64,000 bases of DNA from JAEXOD01 sp963667875 (GTDB lineage: Bacteria; Bacteroidota; Ignavibacteria; Ignavibacteriales; Melioribacteraceae): contig CAXXGC010000002.1 in assembly GCA_963667875.2 (NCBI GenBank), positions 310,001-374,000 of the forward strand, written 5' to 3'. The position numbers and the translations under genes are program-made. This document shows positions 28,144 to 37,276 of the stretch, piece after piece. Position 1 is the stretch's first letter. Each line of letters starts with the position of its first letter. Below the pieces are notes generated by a model. The model made no database searches. It worked only from the letters and a program-made list of their open reading frames with translations, and was not told the origin of the DNA.

Positions 28144-29607
28144 CTAAAACTGGAAATAAATAAATTGTTTGTTTTTATAAACTCCAAAAACAAGAATAAC
28201 AAAAAAAGCCAGATAATAAATGGCCCATCTCAAATAAGTGGGTTTTTCCCTTATAAAATCTCTAAAATGGAATTTGTTTTGGAAAACATGAATAATTTCC
28301 ATACAAATAACAGCAAAAACACTTAAAAATAATTCATAATTTGTAACGCCCAAATTAAGAGTAAATGAATTATTTATGATTTTATTAATATCTTCGGGTA
28401 TTCCTGTTATTGAAGCTTTTACAACATAAAAAGCTTCGGAAATTGAATTTGCTCTAAAAAATATCCAAGCAAAACTAGCCAAAACAAATGTAGTAAACAC
28501 CTTAATTAAATTATGCATTTTAGGCATTTTACTTAATCCAATTTTATCTGCAAATTTATTTCTATAATCATTTGTAATTGATCCAAAAACCCTATAAAAC
28601 CCATGTAAAGCTCCCCAGATAATAAAAGTCCAGTTTGCTCCATGCCATAATCCGCTTACAAGGAAAACAAAAAATAAATTAAAATACCGTCTCCGAACCG
28701 AAACGCGATTTCCTCCCATTGAAATATATAAATAATCTTTAAACCAGGTTGAAAGTGATATATGCCAACGTTTCCAAAACTCATTAATGTTTTTTGCGTG
28801 ATACGGCCTATCAAAGTTTTTCATAAGTTTAAAACCCATTATCTGAGCAGCTCCAATTGCCATATCGGAATATCCGGAGAAATCACAAAATATTTGGAAT
28901 GAAAAAAATATTGTTGCAATTATTAAACTTAAACCTGAAAAATTATGAGAGTGATCGTACACATTATCTACTACAATAGCTAAACGGTCAGCAATAACCA
29001 CCTTTTTTATTAGTCCCCAAACCATTAATTGTAAACCACTCATTACTTGATTATAATCGAATTTATGCTCTTCATAAAATTGATGAATTAAGTTTTGAGG
29101 ACGTTCAATTGGTCCGGCTACTAATTGAGGGTAAAACATTACATACAAAGCATATATGCCAAAATTTCGCTCCGCTTTTTGATGTCCTCTGTAAACTTCA
29201 ATAGTATAGCTCATTGCCTGAAAAGTATGAAAAGATAGTCCAATAGGAAGAATAATAGCCAAACCAGGAATTGGATTTGACAAACTAAAATCGTTTAACA
29301 ATAAACTTAAGTTGTCGTTTAAAAAGTTATAATACTTAAATACTGCAAGTACTCCAACGTTAGCAACTAAACTGATTATTAAATAAAGTTTACGCCTTGG
29401 CCCTTGAGTGTTTTCCAAATATATTCCCGCAATGTAATCTATTACTATTGTAAAACCTAAAATTAAAATATAGATTGGAATAAATGCCATGTAAAAATAG
29501 CAGCTACTTGTTAATAATAGAAACCAACGATATTTGTGAGGAAGTTTAAAATAAAGGAAGGTTACAACAATAAAAAAAACCAAAAAATTAAGAGAGTTAA
29601 AAAGCAT
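28144..29607 (-). CDS. MBOAT-family O-acyltransferase (AlgI-like)
   Basis: 487-residue polytopic membrane protein of the membrane-bound O-acyltransferase family, AlgI/DltB/PatA branch. Diagnostic segments: ILPIGLSFHTFQAMSYTIEV, YPQLVAGPIERPQNL, FQIFCDFSGYSDMAIG, FWKRWHISLSTWFKDYLYI, GGNR, and SGLWHGANWTFIIWG with the conserved membrane His of WHG. It would carry acetyl groups from the cytoplasm to the periplasmic side for O-acetylation of the polysaccharide, working with the SGNH protein at 19384-20457. It is the promoter-proximal gene of the locus; a 737-bp non-coding region lies upstream. Confidence 0.93.
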   Translation of the reverse strand: MLFNSLNFLVFFIVVTFLYFKLPHKYRWFLLLTSSCYFYMAFIPIYILILGFTIVIDYIAGIYLENTQGPRRKLYLIISLVANVGVLAVFKYYNFLNDNLSLLLNDFSLSNPIPGLAIILPIGLSFHTFQAMSYTIEVYRGHQKAERNFGIYALYVMFYPQLVAGPIERPQNLIHQFYEEHKFDYNQVMSGLQLMVWGLIKKVVIADRLAIVVDNVYDHSHNFSGLSLIIATIFFSFQIFCDFSGYSDMAIGAAQIMGFKLMKNFDRPYHAKNINEFWKRWHISLSTWFKDYLYISMGGNRVSVRRRYFNLFFVFLVSGLWHGANWTFIIWGALHGFYRVFGSITNDYRNKFADKIGLSKMPKMHNLIKVFTTFVLASFAWIFFRANSISEAFYVVKASITGIPEDINKIINNSFTLNLGVTNYELFLSVFAVICMEIIHVFQNKFHFRDFIREKPTYLRWAIYYLAFFVILVFGVYKNKQFIYFQF

Positions 29608-30344
29608 AATATTTTTTCATTTATTAATATTAAATTTATTTGCAAATCTCAATTATTTTTGCCATCCAATATTTAATCAATAGCTAAACAATTAGTTATT
29701 CAACAATAATTCTATTGTATACTACTATTATATAATAGTATAAATAAATTTTTGCTTCAGTTATACTATTTTAATAGAAATTATAGAAAAGATTAAAATA
29801 ATAAGATATAATTGACAAACGTAATAAAGAGTAACAAAATTAATTGATATTATTCATAATGTCAAGGTCATTTTCTTGGAAGCACACACCTTGTTGGTTT
29901 CTTTGATGCATCAAAGTAAAGAAATATTTATTTCATTATTATAGCCGACAATTACCAACAAACACAAGATGGTTATAACTAATTAAATAATAATCATTTA
30001 CAAAAAAAAACATTAAAATATTCTAGATAATTAAAGGTCATAATTAGTTAATGGAAAGCAACACAAGTGGCCCCTCATTTAATTTTCCTCATATTAAAAA
30101 TATTTTTTCTTGCGAATAACAAGAAATATTTTTATATTTATCTTTTTTATTGAAATGGAGATTAAATTTCTAAATTAGTATCAGCATAATTGTTAAGTTA
30201 ATTATATAGAATAAGGATTCAAATCTTTAATGGCTATATTTTTAGTTAAGCAGTATTTTTGCCTCATATTTTACTATTTATACTAATTTTATTATTTAAA
30301 TTATCAATTTTATATTTGACTTTGTAATTCAACTAGGGGAATAA
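29608..30344. other. 737-bp AT-rich intergenic region between divergent genes
   Basis: No gene seen. It must hold the promoters of the minus-strand glycan locus and the plus-strand methyltransferase. Visible: a perfect 16-bp palindrome CTTTGATGCATCAAAG (29901-29916) and an AT-rich hairpin around 30096-30134 (arms ending CTTG and CAAG). TATATTTG at 30311-30318 resembles the Bacteroidetes TAnnTTTG -7 element, and AGGGGA at 30335-30340 is the ribosome site of the methyltransferase. Confidence 0.45.
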
Positions 30345-31370
30345 ATGATCATTAGATTTTTGGAAAAACACTTTAGCTATAAGCTATTTAAATTTATTTT
30401 TAATATTTTAAAAAGAATTAGGGTATTATTTTATCTTTTACTAGACTTAATATTAGCTCCATTTACTTTGATATTTTCGGTTATTTTTCGTTATTTCAGA
30501 AAAAAATCGGTTAATAGTTTTCCTATTACAAAAAAAATTTTTTTAAGTGTTGGAGTTTATCCAATATATGATCATTATTATGAACCATTATTTAATCCAA
30601 AACATTTACGCTACCCATTAAACAAGGAACGATTTCTTCCCGGCATCGATTTTAACGATAAAGAACAGCTTGAAATATTAAGTCGTTTTAATTTTAATGA
30701 TGAATTATTAAGTTTTCCATTAGAAAAAACCAGTAATAACAGAGAATTTTGTTATAATTACGGTCAGTTTAATGCAGGAGATGCTGAATACTTGTATAAT
30801 ATGATTAGATTGTTTAAACCCAAAAGAATCATTGAAATAGGAAGTGGTAATTCAACATTAATGGCACGGAATGGAATTGTAAAAAACAGCTTGCTGGATT
30901 CGAATTATTCCTGCGAGCATATTTGTATTGAACCATATGAACAACCTTGGCTTGAAGAAACCGGAGTTAACATAATTAGAAAAAGGGTAGAGGATGTTGG
31001 TTTAGATATTTTTAAAACTTTAAACACTAATGATATTTTATTTATTGATTCATCGCATATGATCCGCCCGCAAGGAGATGTTTTATTTGAATATTTGGAA
31101 ATTTTACCTTTATTAAATAATGGCGTTATTGTTCATATTCATGATATTTTTTCTCCTCGGGATTATAGAGAAAGTTGGTTTGGCGAAAAATTTTGGAATG
31201 AACAGTATTTGCTGGAAGCGTTTCTTGTTTTTAATAATTGTTTTAAGATAATTGGCGCAACAAATTACCTTTCGCACAAATATAAGGAATTATTTTCCTC
31301 TAAATGCCCTATTTTCAAAATACAAGATAATAGTGAACCCGGATCTTTTTATATGATAAAGATAAAATAA
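30345..31370 (+). CDS. class I SAM-dependent methyltransferase (Methyltransf_24-like)
   Basis: The only confident plus-strand gene. 341 residues: a very hydrophobic, basic N-terminus (residues about 1-52, with LFYLLLDLILAPFTLIFSVIF as probable membrane segment), then a SAM-binding fold with motif I IIEIGSGNSTLMA (about 164-176), an acidic strand-2 end (ICIEPYE), motif II DILFIDSSH and a C-terminal VIVHIHDIFSPRDY. These match Methyltransf_24/CmcI-like enzymes often seen in glycan loci. AGGGGA 4 bp before the ATG is a strong ribosome site. Substrate unknown. Its orientation and 700-1000-bp AT-rich flanks mark it as a separate acquisition. Confidence 0.85.
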   Translation: MIIRFLEKHFSYKLFKFIFNILKRIRVLFYLLLDLILAPFTLIFSVIFRYFRKKSVNSFPITKKIFLSVGVYPIYDHYYEPLFNPKHLRYPLNKERFLPGIDFNDKEQLEILSRFNFNDELLSFPLEKTSNNREFCYNYGQFNAGDAEYLYNMIRLFKPKRIIEIGSGNSTLMARNGIVKNSLLDSNYSCEHICIEPYEQPWLEETGVNIIRKRVEDVGLDIFKTLNTNDILFIDSSHMIRPQGDVLFEYLEILPLLNNGVIVHIHDIFSPRDYRESWFGEKFWNEQYLLEAFLVFNNCFKIIGATNYLSHKYKELFSSKCPIFKIQDNSEPGSFYMIKIK

Positions 31371-31932
31371 TTTAATAAACTATTTTACGTCTTATCATAC
31401 TTCTCGGCAAGCTTTAAGAATGCTATCTTATTACGCCTAAATACTTTTTAATACAAATCCTTCTCCATGAAGGTATTTTTGATTATTAGAAATAAAACAG
31501 AATAAATAATCATTAATCCCATTACCGTTCTAGTTTAATAAATTGGCACATTTATATGCTAATAAAATCGAATAGCACATTCCGCCAATAGTTGTAGCTG
31601 TAAGTGACTTAAGAACTTTACGAAACAAAAATAATTATCATGTTAAAATCCGTAACTTCCGATAATTTGGCACAACAAATACTTTTAATATATTATGATG
31701 TATCGGTTTACAAGTCAATTGTAATATTAAATTATGTGCGTATATAGGCACGGGATTTTTCTCCATACCAAATAGATGTTAGTAAAATTAATACCCTTTG
31801 TCATAATCAAGAAATACCACATTATTGTTGATATATAATAAAAACACACAAAATATTTGATAACCAAAGATTTTGCTATAAAAAATAATAGTTTGATATT
31901 GTTAATCACCTAAGCCAAAAAGTGAGGAAAAG

Positions 31933-31990
31933 AATCAGGGCTAAAGCCCGTTATATCTATTCCGTCAGCCCCCAGCATGAATGCTGGTTT
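31933..31990 (+). repeat. REP-like bipartite element, forward copy
   Basis: ATCAGGGCTAAAGCCC head followed after about 20 bases by a second palindrome CCCAGCATGAATGCTGG. This is the same two-part plan as the copies at 51.5-61.7 kb, with different bases in the second stem. Confidence 0.75.
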
Positions 31991-32070
31991 ACTAAACTTT
32001 AGGTTAGGGTTATTTAAACGGGGAGATATAATAACATTATCGCATTATTTATAATAAGTTATAAGGATTT

Positions 32071-32133
32071 TAAATAACCACGTCCTTTAGGGCGTGGGGA
32101 TAACAACTGCTCAACTTGACCTTTAGGCCTGAT
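32071..32133 (-). repeat. REP-like bipartite element, inverted copy
   Basis: Hairpin CCACGTCCTTTAGGGCGTGG (32078-32097), then GACCTTTAGGCCTGAT, which is a diverged reverse complement of the ATCAGGGCTAAAGCCC head. With the copy at 31933 it forms a head-opposed pair, like bacterial BIMEs. Confidence 0.65.
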
Positions 32134-32405
32134 TTTAAAATAATATTATTAATAGAATTTAATAAATACAATTAAATTTACTAATGCAAAATATTAACAA
32201 AGGATTTCGGAAAATAATAATCTCTGCTGCAAAATTAGCGGTACATCTATAGATTAAATATTTTTCTTTGGTAATATATTGTGCCTAAATAAAGCGGAGT
32301 TACGGTTAAAAACACTTTTTATGTATAAGTTAAAACTGCAGTGATGATTCAGCGATATTTATTGGTGCAGTATTTTAATGTAAATAAATGGTACAAAAAA
32401 TTAAA

Positions 32406-34439
32406 TCATTTTATTAACACTGCTTTTTTTACAAATTTAAGGCTTTTAGCTGAATTTACGGATTTTACATCCAAAACAATTAAATAAATACCACTTGATA
32501 AACCTTGTGCATTCCAATTTACCGAAATTGAACCAATTTTATATTCGTTTTCAAATAATGTTGCTACTTTTTGGCCTAAAATGTTATAAATACAACAGTT
32601 AACATTGCTTAATTCAGGTAGATCAAATTTAATTGTGGTCTCTGGATTAAACGGATTTGGGTAATTTTGACTTAAATAAAAACTGCCGGGTAATTCTTCA
32701 TTTACTTCCGAAAGTGTATTTGCACTGTCAGTTGTTCCAATGGTAAACTCCCCTAAGGTAGTAAAATATTCGGTACTAACTAATTTACCATCAACAACCG
32801 CACCGCCAATATTTTGCCAACTCCCACCCGAATTATTCCTCTTTAACCAAGTAATTTTTGTTGGATCTGTTACACCTATTAAATTATTTATCGGAGCACT
32901 TATAATCCCCTCAGAAAAAACCGAATTAGTTGAATTTACCTTCCAATAATACTGTGCGTTTTTAATAATTCCGGCAGGTAATACACTATTTGGAGGTACC
33001 AAACCCGGAAAATAAGTAACATTAACAACATCAACACTTGTAAAATTTGCCGCAATGTTAATATTTGTTTCACCAAAATTTATCTCATATTGGCCCATTT
33101 GTGGAGTAACACTCGTAAAAATAGCATTATCGGCCATTTTTACAACATATGTACATCCGGTAAATGAAAGCTCACCAAATATTGCATTCAAAACTGAATA
33201 TCCGTTAAATAAAACATTACCTGTTTTATCTAAACAAATCGCATAAGGTCTAACATCATAGCGGCCGCTAATTTGCTCAGCCCAAATAACTTTTCCCGCC
33301 GGAGATATTTTTGTTATAATACCATCATTATACGAATCCGTACATAAAAAACTGTAAGTACCAATAGTAATACTTTTACCAATAAACGATGTTAAAAAGC
33401 TGTTTCCTTTATTGTCTACGGCAATTCCGAGCGGGTAAACATTGTCAAATGCAACTCTATATTTTTGATTTCCATTAAAATCATACGAATAAACAATTGT
33501 CTTAATCTGATCCTGGTTATTTTCGAAATTAACAACCAGATTAAATCTGTTATTTGAATTTACATCCATATCAACAACTTTTTCTTTAAACCTTGTATCT
33601 GTTTTTTCCCATATAACTTGTCCATTTGAATCGGTTTTAAGCAAATAAATGTATCCTGCTCCATGCAGCCAAGATTCAGTAACTTCTCCGGCCAAATATA
33701 GATTATCATAATTATCGCAATCCAATGCTTTAAAAAAGTAATTTTTATTGGCGGTATAAAAGGCTTTTGCCCATTGTTGAGTTCCATCAGACGAAAATTT
33801 GGCCAAATAAATACCCAAATTGTAACTGTTTGAATTAAATACAGTTCCGCCAATTGTAACTGATTGGGCAAAATTACCGGCAATATAAATTTCTCCGGCT
33901 TTATTAACGGCAATTTTATGAATTTCCTCCTCGCATTTAATAACTCTTCCCCATTGAACATTTCCTTGCTTTGTCACTTTTATTAAAAAAGCTTCTAATT
34001 TTCCATTAGCAGCTATTAGACTTAGCCCATTAACATACATAGTTTCCGAAAACCGACCACACAAATAAACATTGCCTAAAGAATCGGTACAAATATCACT
34101 AATTGAGTTATACCCCAGTCCAATACTGTTTACAAACCATTTAATTTCACCACTTTTTAAGTATTTAATAGCTAAAAAATCGGTATATCTTTGAGTTATA
34201 ACACTAAAACCTCCAAAACTACGGCTCTGTTGATAAGTCTCGGCTGTTATAACATCACCATTAACATCCGAACATAACACTTGGTTTAAATACAGATATG
34301 GTCCGGTACAACCTTTTACCCATTCATAAGTTTGGGCGTTAATATTGGAAGCAAAAAACAAGATTAAAACAACAAGAGAAATTTTAATGCAGGTACAGTA
34401 CCCGATTTTTAAATTTAGATTTTCCATTTGCAAACCCAT
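32406..34439 (-). CDS. secreted SBBP-like beta-propeller protein with T9SS type A sorting domain
   Basis: 677 residues. Signal peptide IKISLVVLILFFASNINAQ comes after a longer than usual leader; an internal ATG at codon 5 is also possible. Residues about 50-430 hold roughly seven repeats of 45-60 residues in the SBBP style: DSLGNVYLCGRF, NKAGEIYIAGNF, DNYDNLYLAGEV, DNKGNSFLTSFI, DKTGNVLFNGYS. A further beta-rich segment follows, then the T9SS C-terminal domain (FYLSQNYPNPFNPETTIKF...LSSGIYLI...KKAVLIK). Expected to be exported through the outer membrane and attached to the surface or released. No catalytic motif seen. It is not closely similar to the array proteins except in the sorting domain. 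Confidence 0.87.
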   Translation of the reverse strand: MGLQMENLNLKIGYCTCIKISLVVLILFFASNINAQTYEWVKGCTGPYLYLNQVLCSDVNGDVITAETYQQSRSFGGFSVITQRYTDFLAIKYLKSGEIKWFVNSIGLGYNSISDICTDSLGNVYLCGRFSETMYVNGLSLIAANGKLEAFLIKVTKQGNVQWGRVIKCEEEIHKIAVNKAGEIYIAGNFAQSVTIGGTVFNSNSYNLGIYLAKFSSDGTQQWAKAFYTANKNYFFKALDCDNYDNLYLAGEVTESWLHGAGYIYLLKTDSNGQVIWEKTDTRFKEKVVDMDVNSNNRFNLVVNFENNQDQIKTIVYSYDFNGNQKYRVAFDNVYPLGIAVDNKGNSFLTSFIGKSITIGTYSFLCTDSYNDGIITKISPAGKVIWAEQISGRYDVRPYAICLDKTGNVLFNGYSVLNAIFGELSFTGCTYVVKMADNAIFTSVTPQMGQYEINFGETNINIAANFTSVDVVNVTYFPGLVPPNSVLPAGIIKNAQYYWKVNSTNSVFSEGIISAPINNLIGVTDPTKITWLKRNNSGGSWQNIGGAVVDGKLVSTEYFTTLGEFTIGTTDSANTLSEVNEELPGSFYLSQNYPNPFNPETTIKFDLPELSNVNCCIYNILGQKVATLFENEYKIGSISVNWNAQGLSSGIYLIVLDVKSVNSAKSLKFVKKAVLIK

Positions 34440-34579
34440 TATATATTGTTAATTTAAAATATAATTTGTATAGGAATAAAGCAATATCAAAAATGAAACT
34501 TGGTTTTAATAGATTGTTTTTGCGGAATGGGGAAGGGTATTAAAAAACAATAAAATAGCGAGAAATATAAATTTATAAA

Positions 34580-34634
34580 AGACTCCCCTAATCTTAATAA
34601 TTAAGACCACAACAGGTTAAGATTAAAGGAGTCT
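34580..34634 (-). terminator. hairpin terminator after ftsZ
   Basis: Two 17-base arms (34580-34596 AGACTCCCCTAATCTTA and 34618-34634 TAAGATTAAAGGAGTCT) pair with only two mismatches around a 21-base loop. It starts 17 bp after the ftsZ stop codon and is followed on the minus strand by TTTTATAAATTT. It ends the dcw transcription unit. The paired arms could also block plus-strand transcripts. Confidence 0.85.
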
Positions 34635-34650
34635 ATTTATAAATGAAAAA

Positions 34651-35940
34651 CTAATCCATCATACGTTTAAGGAAAGTACGATCTTCCTCTTGCTCTTCAA
34701 AATGAAAACTTTCTTCTTGAACATTAGATTCTGCCATATAATTCGAATCAGGTCTATATCCACTAGCTTTTAACGGTTCCTGGCCTCTATTACGAAAAAA
34801 GGCCGGCACCTTTAGATCTTCCGAATTTGTAGGAATTACAGGCATTCTTTCTTCAACAGCTTCCATTTTATAAGAATTACCATAATTTATTTTTACTTCA
34901 GGTGTTTCAATAATTTTAGGAGTAACAACAGCATTAGTAGTAACAGAAGCAGTAGGTGTTACTTCTTTTTGACTTGAGAAACCGGTTGCAATAACTGTAT
35001 ACGAAACGCTTTCGTTCATCTCTTCTTTGCATACCCAGCCGAATATAATATCAGCGTCATCGCCTGCAGCTTTGTAGATAATTTCATTACCAAGTTCAAT
35101 TTCTTCCATTGTTAAGCTGCTGCTGCTGGTAACATTAAGTAATAATTTTTTAGCACCGCGTATATCCAATCCTTCCAATAATGGTGATGAAATTGAATAT
35201 TCGGCTGCTTGAACTGCACGTTGTTCGCCATCTGCTGTACCAATACCCATTAAAGCGGCACCGCCATTAGACATAACCGATTTAACATCAGCAAAATCAA
35301 CGTTAATTATACCTGTCATAGTAATAATATCAGCAATTCCGCGTGTAGCTTGATATAATACTTCGTTTGGTTTTTCAAATGCATCTTTAGCAGTTGTTCC
35401 TTTTTCAATCAAATTGATTAAACGATTATTAGGAATAACAATCATACTATCAACATGCTGGCTTAATTCATGGATGCCTTTTTCAGCATTCATCATTCTT
35501 TTTTTACCTTCCCATTTAAATGGTTTGGTAACAATACCAACAACTAAAATACCTAAACTGCGTGCTATTGAAGCAATTAACGGAGCGGCACCTGTTCCGG
35601 TTCCACCACCCATTCCTGCTGCAATAAAAACCATATTTGAGCCATCAACTGCTCTTTTAATTTTTTCTCGGTCTTCTTCAAGAGCTCTTTTTCCTGTTTC
35701 AGGATCTGCTCCTGCGCCTAAACCTTTTGTAAGATTTAAACCTATCTGAATTTTTTGGTGAGCCGAACTTAAGTCTAAAGCTTGTGCATCGGTGTTTACA
35801 GATACGTATTCAACTCCTTTTAATCCTTTCTTAATCATATAATCAAGTGCGTTACATCCGCCTCCACCAACTCCTACTACTTTAAGTATTGGTGATAAAG
35901 AATTTTCATTTTCTCTGTCGAGAGTAACAAAGTGTTGCAT
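34651..35940 (-). CDS. ftsZ: cell division GTPase FtsZ
   Basis: Tubulin-like GTPase forming the Z ring. The GTP-binding GGGTGTGA lies at residues 121-128 of the long form, with VGVGGGGCNAL before it and NVDFADVKSVMSNGG as the T7 loop. I start it at the ATG at 35940, because GGGAGG lies just 4 bases upstream; the ATG at 35970, overlapping ftsA, would add MNYRPQQGGP and has only a weak AAGAAA site. A conserved C-terminal peptide for FtsA/tether binding seems to be internal (DLKVPAFFRNRG), followed by about 40 more residues ending TFLKRMMD. Last gene of the dcw unit. Confidence 0.97.
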   Translation of the reverse strand: MQHFVTLDRENENSLSPILKVVGVGGGGCNALDYMIKKGLKGVEYVSVNTDAQALDLSSAHQKIQIGLNLTKGLGAGADPETGKRALEEDREKIKRAVDGSNMVFIAAGMGGGTGTGAAPLIASIARSLGILVVGIVTKPFKWEGKKRMMNAEKGIHELSQHVDSMIVIPNNRLINLIEKGTTAKDAFEKPNEVLYQATRGIADIITMTGIINVDFADVKSVMSNGGAALMGIGTADGEQRAVQAAEYSISSPLLEGLDIRGAKKLLLNVTSSSSLTMEEIELGNEIIYKAAGDDADIIFGWVCKEEMNESVSYTVIATGFSSQKEVTPTASVTTNAVVTPKIIETPEVKINYGNSYKMEAVEERMPVIPTNSEDLKVPAFFRNRGQEPLKASGYRPDSNYMAESNVQEESFHFEEQEEDRTFLKRMMD

Positions 35941-35959
35941 TGGGCCTCCCTGTTGTGGT

Positions 35960-37276
35960 CTATAATTCATTTATAAATTTCTTAATTTTATCGTAAACGT
36001 TTTGAACTGTTTTTGGCAGTTCTTTTTTTATTTTATCTTTCTTTTCACTTATTTTTTCTTTCTTTTCAACCGGAATTACTTGTTGTACAGGCATTGGTGT
36101 TTCTTCAAAACTTGTATAAGGTAATGAAAAGTTACTTGAACCAGGAATTGGTTTAATTAAACCGGCAACTGTAGCAAATTCAGGTTTTTCAATTTCATGC
36201 GATAATCCAATTCCCAAATCCAATGGTACTCCAATACGGGCAGGAAAACCAAACACACTTTGAGCAAGTTCATCGCAGCCTTTTAATAACGCACCGCCTC
36301 CGGTAATTACAACACCGGCAAGCAAATGGCTTTTTAATTTTTTATCGCGTAACTCTTTATCAATAATTTGAAATAATTCTTTCATACGCGCATTTATAAT
36401 TTGAGTAAGAAGTGTTATAGGTATTTTAACATTTCCCCGGCCGCCAACGCTTCTAATATAAATGTCTTCTTCTTTAATAATTGCTTCTTCCAAAGCATAA
36501 CCATGTTCAATTTTTAGTCTTTCGGCATCACTGCTAACTAATCCTAATGTTTCTCTAATATCATTAGTAACTTGGTTGCCCGCAATACCAATAACACTTG
36601 TATCGCGAATACTTTTATTATGGAAAACAGCTATATCGGTTGTTCCACCGCCAATATCTATCAAACACACGCCCAAATCTTTTTCGTTTTCTTCCAAAAC
36701 TGATAAACTTGATGCAATTGGTTGGAGCATATAATCTTTAACAAAAAATCCGGCTCTTTCAACCGATTTTTTAATATTATTTAATGCGGCAACTGAAGCC
36801 AACACAACATGACTAACAGCCTCCAGTTTTGTTCCGCATATACCAATCGGATCATCAAAACCGCCTTGACCGTCAATTATGTATTCTTCAGGAATTATAT
36901 GTAATATTTTTCTATCAGATGGAACCGAAACACTTTTTATATCTGCTTTTAATCTTTCAATATCTTCTTCAGTAACTTCATGTTCGTTATTGCTTATAGT
37001 TACATAATTTCTAAATCTCATGCTTTTAATATGTTCGCCGGCAACACCAACATATAATTCTTTAATTTCAACACCGGCTCTATTAATTGCAATATCCATA
37101 GCAATTTTAATTGCTGCGGCAGTTTTATTAATATTAGCTACTAAACCTTTAGTTAAACCTTCCGATTGAGATACACCAAAACCTAAAATGTTCACTTTAC
37201 CATTTTCAATTTCAGCAATTACAGCACATACTTTTGTTGTTCCCAGATCCAAGCCTGCAATTATATTTCTACTCAT
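35960..37276 (-). CDS. ftsA: cell division protein FtsA
   Basis: Actin-like ATPase that tethers FtsZ to the membrane. 438 residues. Phosphate-binding motifs: AGLDLGTTKVCAVIAE at the start, CLIDIGGGTTDIAV in the middle and AGVVITGGGALLKGC near the end; the SHMA subdomain 1C lies between about residues 85 and 165. The C-terminus FINEL sits in a basic, amphipathic stretch (VQNVYDKIKKFINEL) suited to membrane binding. A lysine/glutamate-rich linker (KKEKISEKKDKIKKE) precedes it. Its start overlaps the ftsQ stop by 4 bp. Confidence 0.97.
   Translation of the reverse strand: MSRNIIAGLDLGTTKVCAVIAEIENGKVNILGFGVSQSEGLTKGLVANINKTAAAIKIAMDIAINRAGVEIKELYVGVAGEHIKSMRFRNYVTISNNEHEVTEEDIERLKADIKSVSVPSDRKILHIIPEEYIIDGQGGFDDPIGICGTKLEAVSHVVLASVAALNNIKKSVERAGFFVKDYMLQPIASSLSVLEENEKDLGVCLIDIGGGTTDIAVFHNKSIRDTSVIGIAGNQVTNDIRETLGLVSSDAERLKIEHGYALEEAIIKEEDIYIRSVGGRGNVKIPITLLTQIINARMKELFQIIDKELRDKKLKSHLLAGVVITGGGALLKGCDELAQSVFGFPARIGVPLDLGIGLSHEIEKPEFATVAGLIKPIPGSSNFSLPYTSFEETPMPVQQVIPVEKKEKISEKKDKIKKELPKTVQNVYDKIKKFINEL

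Larger units (their letters stand above)
31371..32405. other. 1.0-kb AT-rich intergenic region with inverted REP-like elements
   Basis: No intact gene. Two REP-like palindromic elements in opposite orientation lie at 31933-31990 and 32071-32133 (listed separately). The rest shows short open stretches only. A 29-codon fragment at 31576-31662 (HIPPIVVAVSD...) is too short to call. Confidence 0.5.

Noticed and set aside
29901..29916. Perfect palindrome CTTTGATGCATCAAAG as an operator
   Set aside because: Single copy, no second site or adjacent regulator gene, and position relative to a promoter is unclear.
31576..31662. 29-codon stretch HIPPIVVAVSD...NNYHVKI resembling the start of a GT8 glycosyltransferase
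   Set aside because: Too short, no flanking homologous sequence seen in any frame, and chance similarity is likely.
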